DNA of 64,000 nucleotides from Gracilaria vermiculophylla (GCA_019155205.2 JAHNZQ020000092.1:642546-706545), one strand, 5' to 3'; counted from the first letter of the stretch, positions 1 to 9,696 are shown. Program-made: numbers and translations. The notes: generated by a model not told the origin, from the letters alone.

Positions 1-122
1 TGAAAACGGGAATGCAATCCGATTGCAATTCCGTTGCTGCTTTGCCGTGGAAGGATTTGCAAACAACAGAGGCTCCCTGTAACCATGGTATTATGCACGG
101 TACCCTGTTCCAATCTGATTTG

Positions 123-1436
123 TTACGTCTTGTTCGTCACACTGGCTTCTTTCCTCAGCACCCGCACAGGACCATGAAGCGGATCAGAGTTTTGATTTTC
201 GGTCCTTGCGGCAACACCCACAGTGCCGTTCCCGTTTTGTCCATATCTACCACGGCCTTTCTGTCCGCGCACATAACGTGAGCGACCTCCTGCCCCACCC
301 CTGCTAGAGTTTCCTTTTCCATTTGATGCATTGCTCACAGAAGCAGTGCTGTTTGCATACGGAGACGAACTGGTTGGATTGGGCGGGGCGGAAGCGGAAA
401 CGCTGCTGTCGGCTGGACGTAACTGCCCATTTCGGCGGTCGTTGGAAGGGAATTTGGGCGACTTCCTGTCCTGCGCAGGTTGGTCGCGTTTCGAGGCGCT
501 TGCATTGTCAGCACCGCGACGCTTCTTCCGGCGAGCGCCAAGTTTGATGGCCTCTGCCGAGTCGTTTGCCTTATTTGAAAGCGGCGTGAGTGGTGGCGGA
601 GGGGCACCGCCGCGGCCCTTGCCGCGGCCTCCTCGAATTGACGCTTTTGTTTTCTTCCTCTCATCTCGTTCGCGTCGACGCGCGCGCACGTCCTCCATAA
701 GAGGGGTGACGACCTGTCCCCTCGGGGGGCTGTTGTCTTTTTCGATCGCAGTGGGACGGCCGACGATGGTGGAAGCGGATGTGAGGGTGGCTGCCAATTC
801 GCTTTGCTCGCGCTCGGCGTCGCCCTTGAGCTCGGCCAGGAACTTGATGTAGTCCGGGTCGTTCTCAATGGTTCCTTCCAGCGGAGATGGCTGGCGACGG
901 CTGGTAATGGGCGGAGTGGCCTGGTACATGGCGCGCTCCACGCGCGCATAGTAATCAGTGCCGGACTGCAACGAGCTGTCAACGGTCTTGGCGTTTTCAA
1001 CAAACTTGAAGGCATCGAACTGTTGGAAGAAATGGCTGGCATCCTCCAGTTTCTCGAACGCCAGATACGCAACGGAGTGGCGGACGACCTGGGCGGAGCG
1101 CTTGACGGCGCCGACAGCCTCAACCTTGCCTGGATAGTACGCGGTCCAAATCGCTTTGTCGGCGCCATTGGGGGCGGCGTGCGAGGAGAACTCCTCGGCC
1201 GTGAGCGTGGGCGGCAGGCGGCGCACAATGAGCTTGACGGCAATGGAGGGCGCGGGCGGCTTCTTGCGCGCCCTGTTCTTGGGGCGGGGGCGCGGCCGCA
1301 GGCGCGCGGCGGCCTGCTGCTGCGGCGGCGGCGGGCGCGGCGGTCGGCGCCGCGGCCGCCCGCCGGAGGGCGGCGGGCGCGCCGCGCCCGGCCGGTCCCC
1401 CGCGGCGCGGCCTCGCCGCGCGGCAGCTCGATCCAT
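123..1436 (-). CDS. UPF3: UPF3-like nonsense-mediated mRNA decay factor
   Basis: 437-aa protein. After a Pro/Arg-rich low-complexity leader of about 65 residues comes the Smg4/UPF3 domain (about residues 66-210). It opens with KLIVRRLPPTLTAEEF, contains the FxFVENAKT-type strand and the ARVERAMYQ...P segment, and ends with an ENDPDYIKFLAEL-like stretch, all typical of the family. The C-terminal half is basic and rich in Arg/Gly/Ser/Asn. UPF3 links exon-junction complexes to UPF2/UPF1 in nonsense-mediated decay and shuttles between nucleus and cytoplasm; that is family knowledge. The ATG at 1436 has in-frame context and lies head-to-head with DPH5, 303 bp away. Composition falls toward the 3' end, where the GC-rich block begins to fade. 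Confidence 0.85.
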   Translation of the reverse strand: MDRAAARRGRAAGDRPGAARPPPSGGRPRRRPPRPPPPQQQAAARLRPRPRPKNRARKKPPAPSIAVKLIVRRLPPTLTAEEFSSHAAPNGADKAIWTAYYPGKVEAVGAVKRSAQVVRHSVAYLAFEKLEDASHFFQQFDAFKFVENAKTVDSSLQSGTDYYARVERAMYQATPPITSRRQPSPLEGTIENDPDYIKFLAELKGDAEREQSELAATLTSASTIVGRPTAIEKDNSPPRGQVVTPLMEDVRARRRERDERKKTKASIRGGRGKGRGGAPPPPLTPLSNKANDSAEAIKLGARRKKRRGADNASASKRDQPAQDRKSPKFPSNDRRNGQLRPADSSVSASAPPNPTSSSPYANSTASVSNASNGKGNSSRGGAGGRSRYVRGQKGRGRYGQNGNGTVGVAARTENQNSDPLHGPVRVLRKEASVTNKT

Positions 1437-1739
1437 GGCGGTGGCAGCTTCGCGCGGTCGCGCTTACATCGGGCGCTCGCTCGCCGGCGCGGAGAGGAGC
1501 GTTGTCTCAACAAGCGCGCGCTGCCGCGGCGGCGCGCCGCTGAATTTCGCGCCCCACGCGCGTGGTCGTCGTGCGCTGCTCGCGTGCCGCGCGCGCCGCC
1601 TGCCCGCACTCGGCGACGCCGTTTTTTGGCGTTTTGACAGCCCCCGTCGCCGCCGCCACCAGCTCCCCGTTTGTCGGAACACATCGGCAGCGCGTCGTGC
1701 GCCTTCGTGCCCCCCATCCCCCCCCCTCCCTCAGGCGGC
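1437..1739. promoter_or_regulatory. Divergent intergenic region UPF3/DPH5
   Basis: 303 bp between two ATGs pointing away from each other, so it should hold both promoters. It is very GC-rich; an AT-poor stretch with one TTTTTTGGCGTTTTGAC patch near 1621-1638 is the only compositional break. I see no clear TATA box. Confidence 0.4.
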
Positions 1740-2606
1740 ATGGCGCCCGCCACCGTCGATGCCAGCCCCGCCGAGGCAGCCGCGCTCGCCGAGCCCGGCC
1801 TGCACATCATCGGCCTCGGCCTGGGCGACGAGAAGGACGTGACGGTGCGCGGGCTGGAACTCATCCGGTCGGCCTCACAGGTGTTTCTCGAGGCGTACAC
1901 CTCGATTCTCTCCGTGTCAGCGGCGCAGCTACAAAAGTTCTACGGACGGGCGGTGACAGTGGCCGATCGCGAGTTTGTGGAAGAGCGCGCACAGGTGATT
2001 CTGGACGCGGCGAGTCGCCCCGGCGGCGCCGCGTTTCTGGTGGTGGGCGACCCGTTCGGCGCAACGACACACTCGGACCTGTGGCTGCGCGCGCGGGAGC
2101 GGTCGATTCCGGTGCGCGTCGTGCACAATGCCAGCATCATGAACGCGGTGGCGGTGACGGGCCTGCAGCTGTACCAGTTCGGGCAGGCCATAAGCGTGTG
2201 TTTCTGGACGGAGAGCGAGCGGCCTACGAGTTACTACGCGAAGCTGGTGTCCAACCGGCAGCTCGGGCTGCACACGCTGTGCCTGCTGGACATCAAGGTG
2301 AAGGAGCCGTCGCTGGAAAGCCTTGCGCGCGGGAAGAAGGTGTACGAGCCCGCGCGCTACATGAGCGTGAACGAGGCGGTGGCGCAGCTGCTCGAGATGG
2401 ACGCATTGCTGGGCTGCAACGAGCTGCACGGCGGCTCGATGGCGGTGGGCGTGGCCAGGATCGGGCAGCGCGACCAGCTCATCCGCTATGCATCGCTGAG
2501 CGAGCTGCAGCGCGTGGACTTTGGCGCGCCGCTGCACTCGCTCATCATCCCTGCGCGCGAGCTGCACTTCCACGAGCTGCAGGTGCTCAACTGCTTCAAG
2601 CCGTGA
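1740..2606 (+). CDS. DPH5: Diphthine methyl ester synthase
   Basis: 288-aa SAM-dependent methyltransferase of the DPH5 family, which methylates the modified histidine of eEF2 during diphthamide synthesis in the cytosol. The whole length matches the family. The N-terminal strand is HIIGLGLGDEKDVTVRGLE. It is followed by VFLEAYTSIL, the AFLVVGDPFGATTHSDL motif, the VHNASIMNAV segment, GLQLYQFGQ, and GLHTLCLLDIKVKE. The C-terminal part has PLHSLIIPARELHFHE. The open frame extends 23 residues upstream, but family members begin almost directly at this first glycine-rich strand, so the ATG at 1740 is preferred. Confidence 0.95.
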   Translation: MAPATVDASPAEAAALAEPGLHIIGLGLGDEKDVTVRGLELIRSASQVFLEAYTSILSVSAAQLQKFYGRAVTVADREFVEERAQVILDAASRPGGAAFLVVGDPFGATTHSDLWLRARERSIPVRVVHNASIMNAVAVTGLQLYQFGQAISVCFWTESERPTSYYAKLVSNRQLGLHTLCLLDIKVKEPSLESLARGKKVYEPARYMSVNEAVAQLLEMDALLGCNELHGGSMAVGVARIGQRDQLIRYASLSELQRVDFGAPLHSLIIPARELHFHELQVLNCFKP

Positions 2607-2813
2607 GCGCGCGTTGTTGCGCGCGGGTGCGTCGCTCACGGTGGGCGGAGGCGCGCCGCGCCGGAGGGGGGCGCGGCGGCCTCGGCGCGCACCGCATCGA
2701 AAAGAGCCTTGCGCTCAGAGCGTGTGTGTGGACGTGCATGGGCAGCGCAGCGGCGCAGCCGGGCAGCCGCGCAACCGGGCAGCCGGGCGACGGCGGCACA
2801 CGAAGAGGGCGAT

Positions 2814-2845
<32 letters not shown>

Positions 2846-3249
2846 TGGCGCTCGATGTGGGCCGACGGGTGTCGGGGGTAATCGGGCAGCCAAGGCGAGG
2901 GGCGACGACACAGACCAGACGGCGGCGGGCCGCCGCACGTGGGGCGCAGCAGCGGGGCGGGCAGGCGCGGCGGCGAACGAGCGGCGCGAAGCGGCGGGGC
3001 GGTGGAGCGCAGGGGAAGACGCAGGGGAAGACGCGTGGTGGGGGCGTCGACGAAGCAAGACAACAACAGAGGGTAAAGAACTCTTTTTCGTTTTCATTTA
3101 GGTGAGCATGTGCGGCTACGCATCGCACACACACACTGGGCGAGTGTGGTGCGATGGGAGAGGCAAGCAGGAAAAACTGTCACGCGGCATGGGGGCGCAC
3201 AAAACGCAGAGCCAGAAGAGGAGAGCAAAGGGGGCGGCGCCACGGGCAG
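2607..3249. other. Convergent 3' intergenic region DPH5/atpC
   Basis: 643 bp between two convergent stop codons. It holds a (CGG)n run at about 2811-2842 and Gly/Arg-biased pseudo-frames on both strands. No family is recognisable in any frame, so I treat it as 3' untranslated and spacer DNA. Confidence 0.5.
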
Positions 3250-4302
3250 TCAGCCGCCCATGGAGCCGGCGACAATCTCGGAAATCTCCTGCGTGATGGC
3301 GGCCTGCCTGCCGCGGTTGTACGTCAGGCTGAGGTCCTTGCCCAGCTCCTTGGCGTTGTCCGAGGCGTTGGACATGGCGGACATGCGCGCGGCCAGCTCG
3401 GACGCAACCGACTCCTGCAGCGCGCGCAGGATCTGGCCGTTGAGGTACAGCGGCAGAATGGCGTTGAGGATCTGCAGCGGGTCCTGCTCGAAGATCATGT
3501 CGGCCGGGAAGGCGGGCGCCGCTTCGTTCTGCACCGTCTCCAGCTTGACGCCCAGGCGGCCCTGCTCCGTGGTAAGCTGGAAGATCTCGTCCTCGTCCGA
3601 CTCGATGCCCTGCGGCGACAGCGGCAGTATGGTGCGCACCGACGCCTCCGACGCGATGAGCGACACGAAGCGCGTGTACACGAGCTCGACGCGGTCGACG
3701 TCGCCGGACAGGTACTCGGCCAGCAGCTCGTCCGAGATGGCGGTGGCCTGCTCGGCGGTGGGCGCCTGCGTGCACTCAAAGTGGCGGCGGATGGTGCGGC
3801 GCGACTTGAAGAAGAGCTGCCCCTTGTTGCCGATGGTGACAATCTCGACGGCGATGCCGGCGGCGGCGAGCTCGGCGGCGCGCGCCTGCGCCTTCTTGAT
3901 GACGTACGAGTTGTAGCCGCCGCACAGGCCGCGGTCGCCGCTGACGACCACGAGCGCCACCTTGCGCGCCTCGCGCTGCGCCAGCAGCGGCAGGTCGGTG
4001 TAGTCGGTGTTGAGGCGCTTGATGAGGTTGCCCAGCACCTGCTGCAGCGTCTCGGAGAAGGGGCGCGTGCGCAGCACGGCGTCCTGCGCGCGGCGCACCT
4101 TGGCGGCGGCCACCAGGCGCATGGCGTCGGTGATCTTCTGCGTGTTCTTGACGGACGAGATGCGGTCGCGGATCTCGCGCAGCTGGCCGGCGCCCATGCG
4201 CGGCGCGGCGCGGCGCGGGCTCACGCGCGCGGCGCGCGGGCGCGAGGGCGACGGCAGCAGCGCGGCGCCCGCGAAGGACGAGACGAAGCCGAGGGCGTTC
4301 AT
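3250..4302 (-). CDS. atpC: Plastid ATP synthase gamma subunit, nuclear-encoded
   Basis: 350-aa precursor of the rotary shaft of the plastid F1 ATP synthase. Residues 1-35 are a transit peptide rich in Ala/Ser/Arg/Pro and lacking acidic residues, with Phe-Val near the start as in red-algal and glaucophyte plastid leaders. The mature part begins at GAGQLREIRDRISSVKNT and has the conserved SGDRGLCGGYNS segment and C-terminal NRGRQAAITQEISEIVAG helix. The insertion around LPLSPQGIESDEDEIFQLT is the cyanobacterial/chloroplast-type insert, but the two regulatory cysteines of green plants are absent, so thioredoxin control of this subunit is not expected. The frame extends upstream in Arg/Pro-rich noise; the ATG at 4302 has a GCCGCC context and fits the family. 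Confidence 0.95.
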   Translation of the reverse strand: MNALGFVSSFAGAALLPSPSRPRAARVSPRRAAPRMGAGQLREIRDRISSVKNTQKITDAMRLVAAAKVRRAQDAVLRTRPFSETLQQVLGNLIKRLNTDYTDLPLLAQREARKVALVVVSGDRGLCGGYNSYVIKKAQARAAELAAAGIAVEIVTIGNKGQLFFKSRRTIRRHFECTQAPTAEQATAISDELLAEYLSGDVDRVELVYTRFVSLIASEASVRTILPLSPQGIESDEDEIFQLTTEQGRLGVKLETVQNEAAPAFPADMIFEQDPLQILNAILPLYLNGQILRALQESVASELAARMSAMSNASDNAKELGKDLSLTYNRGRQAAITQEISEIVAGSMGG

Positions 4303-4929
4303 GGCGGCGGTGCGGGGCGGCAGGCGGCGGCGCGGGCGGGCGGGGGCGGGCGGGCGGACGGACGGCGTGCGGGAGGGTGTAGCGCAGCGCAGCGGGCGCG
4401 GCGCGTGGGCGGGGTGGCGGCGGTGGGATGCGCGCGCATGAGTGGCAGGCGCGGCGCGCGGCGAGGTGCGGCGCGCGCCGTTGGAGCGGCGAGCTCGTGG
4501 GGGGCGGGGGGGCGGCGGGGCAGACGCGCGCCACGTGTCCACGCGGCGGGGGCGCGCTGCGACGTGTGCTCGACGCGCGACTGTTGGTGGCGCGGGGGCG
4601 GTGTAGGCGCGAGTGATTTAGGAGTTGCGAGGTTAGGGTGGGCGGACGCACAGGGCGCGTTTGCTATTGGCGGCGGCCAACACGCGCTGCGGTGCGGCGT
4701 TTTGGGGGCGTGTGCGTGTGGGCAAGAGGCGGGTGCGAGTGATTTACGAGTTGTGGGGAGCGACGGCATGCACGCGAGGTGGAGCTCGGGGCAACGGGGG
4801 CGCAGGGCGACGTTGTAGGGGGCGGCGGCCAAGGGGTGGTAGCGCGCAACGATGCGGCGGGCGCGTTTGGTGCAGGGCGTGTGGTGAAGAGGGGAGTGAT
4901 TTACGAGTTATGGGGGCGACGGCGTGCGT
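4303..4929. other. Tandem intergenic region between secreted Cys-rich gene and atpC
   Basis: 627 bp carrying atpC promoter sequence and the 3' flank of the upstream secreted-protein gene. It contains decayed copies of that gene's 3' end, described as a separate repeat. No independent gene is supported. Confidence 0.5.
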
Positions 4930-4980
4930 CTATGCGAGGATGAGCTTGGGGCATCCACCGCACAGGGCGACCTTCTGGTC
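4611..4980. repeat. Degenerate triplicated copies of the 3' end of the secreted Cys-rich gene
   Basis: The motif GAGTGATTTA(C/G)GAGTT occurs at 4611, 4737 and 4894, spaced 126 and 157 bp. The third copy leads directly into the authentic 3' end of the secreted-protein gene. The second is followed by sequence (about 4752-4816) that on the minus strand reads VALRPRCPELHLA, against VALCGGCPKLILA-stop of the real gene. The first copy keeps only the motif and a short flank. A GGCGGCGGCCAA block also recurs before copies two and three. This looks like an old tandem duplication that has lost the reading frame. Confidence 0.7.
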
Positions 4981-5505
4981 GACGACGGCAAACACGTCCT
5001 GCAGCTTGGCAGAGTCGAGGTCGCGCGTGCCCAGCCCGAACGCCTCGCACACGGCGCGCTCCTCGAAGAAGCCGCGGAAGGTCTGCATGGCGAGGCACCA
5101 GTCGCGGTAGAAGGAGCGCTGGCGCACGCGCACGCGGTTGGTGAGCAGCAGGAAGCAGAAGCACCAGGCGGCGTTCTTGGGGGTGGTGGACACGCAGATG
5201 TCCGGCACGGGCTCCGCCGGCGGCCCGTCGCGGCGCAGCGTGCACGGCGGCTTGAAGGAGTCGCACACGCGGCCCGACGCGTCCACGGCCGGGGCGCAGC
5301 ACGGCGACCCCACGGCGGAGGCGGCGGCCACATCGGTGGGGCACTGCGCCGCGTCGCAGCGCACGCACGCGGCCGGGCAGCACGCCGTGCCGCTCAGCTT
5401 GTTGTTCTCGCACTTGGTGTCGAAGGCGCCGCGCGCGCGCGCGCACAGCAGCGCCGCCGCCGCCAGCAGCAAAAGCGCGCGTAGCGAGCCGCGCGTCGCG
5501 TCCAT
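4930..5505 (-). CDS. Secreted cysteine-rich protein of unknown function
   Basis: 191 aa. Residues 1-26 form a clear signal peptide: an Arg-containing start, an ALLLLAAAALL core and an Ala-Arg-Gly/Ala cleavage zone. The rest has about eighteen cysteines, including CCPAACVRC and CCAP clusters, a WCFCF segment near residue 115 and a C-terminal CGGC. This suggests a disulphide-rich secreted, luminal or cell-wall protein. I do not recognise the family. The ATG at 5505 is well placed: a TATAAG element lies about 67 bp upstream at 5572-5577. It is followed in tandem by atpC on the same strand, and decayed copies of its 3' end lie downstream. Confidence 0.7.
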   Translation of the reverse strand: MDATRGSLRALLLLAAAALLCARARGAFDTKCENNKLSGTACCPAACVRCDAAQCPTDVAAASAVGSPCCAPAVDASGRVCDSFKPPCTLRRDGPPAEPVPDICVSTTPKNAAWCFCFLLLTNRVRVRQRSFYRDWCLAMQTFRGFFEERAVCEAFGLGTRDLDSAKLQDVFAVVDQKVALCGGCPKLILA

Positions 5506-7922
5506 GGTGCTGCGTCGCGTCCGCCGCCGCCGCCGCCCGCTGCGCTCCGCCGCGCATTCGCGCGCGCGCTCTTATAGCGGCGCGGCGCGCGCGGCGGATG
5601 TTTGGCGGCGGCGGCGGCGGCGGCGGCGGCAATGGCGGCGGCGGCGGCGGTGGGGCGCGCCCGCCACGTTGGGCGCGCGGCGGCGGAGCGAGCGAGCGCC
5701 GTGAATTGGGCGCGCGCGCGCGGTGCGCTGTCGCGCGGCGGCGGCGCCACGCTGGCGGCGGCGGCTGGCGGCACGGCGTTTGGCACCCGCCGCGCGTGCA
5801 CGCCGCCGCGCGGCGCGGCGGCGTGCGTCGCGCGCGACCGCCCGTGCGTCGCGCGCGGCCGCGCGCTGCGCGCGTGCCGCCGCGTGGTGCGCGCGAATGG
5901 GCGCTGCGCGCCGCCGCGGCGCACGCCGCTTGCGGCGGCGCTTGAATTCATGGCGTGGGCGCTCACTTTTGCGCGCGCGCTCCGCCGCGCGCAGCAACGT
6001 CGCTCCGCCATATCGCCGCTGCGGGCGTGAATGCGCGTCGCAAGGAACATGCGTCGGCGAGCAGCACGCGGCGCAACGGCGGTGCTGTGCACAAGACGAG
6101 CACCATCGCTGCGCTTGCTTTGCTGCGGCCATGCATGGCGTCTAACTAATCGCACTCGTTGCTGTGACGCCGCGGCGCTGCTTTCCCAGGTGTGCGATGC
6201 ATGGAGACGCGCTGCACTTTGCTGCTCATTGTTCAACACTAAAGCTGCAGCTGGTTTGCAAACCATTCGCAAACGGGGCATCGCTTTTCAGCAACGTCGA
6301 TACACGCATTATGGATGCAATTGGTGTTAGAATATGGTGCATTAATGCGACATGTGTACGCCGTCAAGCGCGTTGTGCACGCATTATTTGTTGACGACGA
6401 CGACGACGACAAGTGTAATAGCGCTTGCTTTCTCAACCGTTCTCAACGCAGCGCACACGGCTGGCATCGTTTTTTGAATGCAGCGCCAATGACGGGCGTG
6501 CATAGCACTTGCGCGTGTTGCTTTGATTGTTTGCTGATAAGGTACAAGCAAATGGGGAGGAAAAAGAACGCAAAGCAGGTGAACGCGTGATGAGGCACAA
6601 AGGCTGCGCGCCACGTCGTGGTGTGAAAAACACGTTTGCACAGAGCGTTCGTGTTGTACTGCAGTTTTGACATTTGAGCACTTTTTCTCATACTTTGTGT
6701 GTGGCATCAAATGGTAAAGTGTGGTGTGAAAAACGTGTTTGATGCTGCTTGTGTTCAAGCACCGCGGTGTGCACGCCAGACGGCCGCACATGAGGCCAAC
6801 ATTGCTCGCGCTGCAAGGTGCAACTGCACAAAACGACGAAACAGTACTCAAGCCACGCTGATTCACTCAGTGGTGTGCACATTGTTGTTGGTGGCCATCA
6901 ACCAAACATATGCCCTTTTTCTGCACGCACCGTTCCGTTGCACGCAGCCGCAACACTCATTTGTGGCCGAGGCGCGCACACTTGCGCGCGCGCAAAGCAT
7001 TGTTTGACTCATCAAGTACACGCTGTACGAGTTTGAGCGTGCACGTTTGGTGCTGCTACCGAACGATCAACATCACGCGAGCACACTTTTGCACACACCA
7101 TGTGCCATGTCGTGCAAAACCGCCAACTCGAGAGCACCGCGCTTTTGTGTGTGTCTCGCGTGCACTGCGCCACAACGTTTTTCAGTACGCGGCGCAAAAG
7201 TAGTGCGTCGAGCAGCTTTTGCCATGGCGCGAGCCCCGCCGGCACCACCGTACTGGCGCCAGCCTCAGTCAGTCGCCCACGCCATGTCAACGTTGAGCAC
7301 GCGTGTAACGTTGGCGCAAAAGCGCTCCCACAACACGTGTTTGTGCGCGCCAAGCGCCGGCTGAAAAACATGCAACGCCACGTACGCTCTCCCATGCTAC
7401 CGTCCGTCTTATTCTGTACGTATGCTACAAAGCTGTGCAACGTATTACAGCGTTGAAGGTTAACACATCGCTCAGTGCGCGCCCCTTTTGCCGCCGCCAA
7501 TGATGGCTCCTTCTCGAGCATGCTGCTGAGCTTGCACAGGTCTTCACATTGGCGCCGCCGCAGCTCGCGCCGCCGCCTCATGCTTCGGCAACGAGGCGCG
7601 CGCCCCCTGTTCCAACGACGCGCTTGCTGCCAGGCGGCGCTCAGCGCTGCAACACGCCCCAAGCCGTTGCAGCCAGCCGCCGCGCCGCAGTCGTTCCACC
7701 ACGCGCGCCGCGCTCGCACCCGCCCCGCTTGTGGCGTCCACCGCCCCCTTTTGGCCGTGACATGTACTCGCCTGCGCTGCGCCGTCGCCCACTGCCCTGG
7801 TACTTTGCTGCCAACCGCCCTTTTAGCTCGCCGTTGCCCCGTGCAGCTTTAGCTGTGTCGGTGTCCCTGTGCCGTCAGCTGCGCAGCACGCCGTGCATGT
7901 GCAAAGCGCATTGGGTGCAAAC
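5506..7922. other. Long divergent intergenic region
   Basis: 2.4 kb between the secreted-protein gene (-) and the membrane-protein gene (+). The outer parts are GC-rich with CGG runs (5597-5650). The centre, about 6030-7480, is a patch of markedly lower GC with many TTGTGTGCGC-like words and a short GACGACGACGACGAC run at 6393. Open frames exist in several phases but show no recognisable domain, no codon bias like neighbouring genes, and no signal peptide. I see no gene; a non-coding RNA or unrecognised exons cannot be excluded. Confidence 0.4.
5572..5577 (-). promoter_or_regulatory. TATA-like box of the secreted Cys-rich gene
   Basis: The minus strand reads CTATAAGAGCG, about 67 bp before the ATG at 5505. 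It is an isolated AT-rich element in otherwise nearly pure GC sequence, which makes it stand out as a core promoter site. Confidence 0.45.
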
Positions 7923-9545
7923 ATGTCGCGCGACGGCGCCCACGCCACGCAGCGCCCCGCGCGTGACTGCAGCATCGTGTTTCACCCCACGAGCGTCGAG
8001 CACCCCGACTTTGTGCGGCGCCAAATCAAGTGGTGGACGCTGGTGACGGGCGTCATCGTGCTCATCACGGTGGCGCCCGGCGTGTACCTCGCCAGCAAAG
8101 TGCAGCACTGGATCGAGATCGGCGACAGCCTCATCATCACCTTCGGCGTGCGCACGCTGGCGCTGCTGTCCAAGCTCATCATCCACAAGCTGTTCGCGTT
8201 CATCAACGAGGGCGCGCTGCCGTACGCCGTGTGCGGCGGCAACTTCTTCACCCACGACAACCCGCTCAACCAGTACCTGTGGGAGCGGCGCGCGCGCCAC
8301 GCCGCGCGCTCGCGCAACGTGCGCGACCGCGCGCACCAGATGGGCGCGCACGGCCGCGCGTGGCTGGCGCTCATCGTGCTGTCGTACGTCGTGCGGCTGG
8401 CGCCCGACCTGTTCGGCGCCTCGCTCGTGGCGCAGCACGTGCCCAGGCGCATCGTGCAGCGCATGCAGCGCGTCACGGCGCCGGACCTGGGCTTTGGCGA
8501 CGGCGCGGGGCTGCAGTTCCGCGGCAACTGCGTGTGGGCGCGCGTGGGCGCCGACGGCAGCCCGGTGGCGCGCGGCGGCGAGCGGCGCGACGCCGCGCAC
8601 CGCTTCGGCTTCATCATCTGGCAGTACTGCGTGGACCTGCTGCGCGAGGGGGAGCAGCAGCGCGTGGACACCGAGTTCCGCACGCTGCGCGGCAAGGACC
8701 GCGACGGCAAGGCGGTGCAGGGCGTGTTCCACATCGAGGTCATCACCGAGACGGTGTTCAGCGAAGACTGGGAGCCGTTTTCCAACCGCAGCCGGGCGCA
8801 GCGCGTGTTCTGGTCCGTGCTGCGCAGCGACAACAAGTGCGCCAACGAGTTTTGCACCAGGTACTACCGCACGGCGGACATGAGGATCATCTACGCGCTG
8901 CTGCGGCACGTGGGCATGCACCAACGGGCGCTGAGCGGCGACGACGACAGCCTGGAGGCGCTGCGCAACAGCACCGGCCGCGTGGTGGCGCTGCTGGAGC
9001 CGACCACGCGCACCGCCTTCCTGGTGCTCATTGCCACGGTGAACGTGATTCTGCTGGTGCAGTCGGCCAGCCACACGGAGGAGGAGGTGGGACACGTGGC
9101 GCTGTCGCGCGCCGTTGCCGAACTCAAGAAGGTGCCGGGAGCAAATCACTTTACGGCGATTGCTCTGCCGCGCATCAACATGGCGCGCAGGTGGGCCAAG
9201 CGCGAGCGCGTGGCGTGCTTCATCGCGGGCAAGCACAGCGCGTCCAGCGAGGAGCTGGTGCGCAGGTGCCCGCAAGCCGAGGCGGTGCGCGACGAGCAAG
9301 GGGCGCCGCTGAGCTTCTCCAAGCGCGGCATCACGTACGTCAAGGCGCTCGTACCCTGCGACGTGTTCCAGTGGGGCGCGTCCACGCCCAAAGCGGCCAG
9401 CAGCGCGTGGTCGGCGTCGGCGAGCAGCGCCGACAGCTGCGCCAGCCGCGACGCGCTCGACGAGCCGTGGGGCCGCCGCGCCGCGCACGACCGCGCGCAG
9501 CCAACCGCTCTGGCGCCCGCACGCGCGAGTGACGCCACTCTGTGA
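7923..9545 (+). CDS. Multi-pass membrane protein of unknown function
   Basis: 540 aa. Hydrophobic segments at about residues 30-52 (TLVTGVIVLITVAPGVYLAS), 62-82, 145-165 (LALIVLSYVVRLAPDLFGA) and 365-385 (AFLVLIATVNVILLVQSAS) indicate a four-pass or similar membrane protein. A soluble region of about 200 residues lies between segments three and four. It contains a repeated aromatic/charged pattern and an EVITETVFSEDWEPF stretch. The C-terminal tail is Ala/Ser-rich. I do not recognise the family; it is not an obvious transporter or bestrophin. The frame continues upstream to a GTG at 7869, but the first ATG is at 7923 and is used here. It is convergent with the C2H2 gene 151 bp away. Confidence 0.75.
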   Translation: MSRDGAHATQRPARDCSIVFHPTSVEHPDFVRRQIKWWTLVTGVIVLITVAPGVYLASKVQHWIEIGDSLIITFGVRTLALLSKLIIHKLFAFINEGALPYAVCGGNFFTHDNPLNQYLWERRARHAARSRNVRDRAHQMGAHGRAWLALIVLSYVVRLAPDLFGASLVAQHVPRRIVQRMQRVTAPDLGFGDGAGLQFRGNCVWARVGADGSPVARGGERRDAAHRFGFIIWQYCVDLLREGEQQRVDTEFRTLRGKDRDGKAVQGVFHIEVITETVFSEDWEPFSNRSRAQRVFWSVLRSDNKCANEFCTRYYRTADMRIIYALLRHVGMHQRALSGDDDSLEALRNSTGRVVALLEPTTRTAFLVLIATVNVILLVQSASHTEEEVGHVALSRAVAELKKVPGANHFTAIALPRINMARRWAKRERVACFIAGKHSASSEELVRRCPQAEAVRDEQGAPLSFSKRGITYVKALVPCDVFQWGASTPKAASSAWSASASSADSCASRDALDEPWGRRAAHDRAQPTALAPARASDATL

Positions 9546-9696
9546 AGCAAACAACGAGCAACAAACACACACGCCAACACTGAACAGCACTTTCGGCGGC
9601 GATGCGCCGTTTTGTGCCGTTGGCGCGCCTCTTTTCGCGCGCCTGTTTGATATGTATCACTTGACCTCACACTCAAAACGATACGATGCAGTTGCT

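Noticed and set aside
335..1900. 521-aa minus-strand frame over UPF3/DPH5
   Set aside because: Arg/Pro/Ser-rich composition typical of GC-rich shadow frames; overlaps two well-supported genes and lacks any domain.
3154..4818. 554-aa plus-strand frame across atpC
   Set aside because: Antisense to atpC; residues (GRRGARR-type) reflect codon composition only.
7012..7719. 235-aa minus-strand frame in the 2.4-kb gap
   Set aside because: No domain, no codon bias like the neighbours and a Cys/Arg mixture expected by chance.
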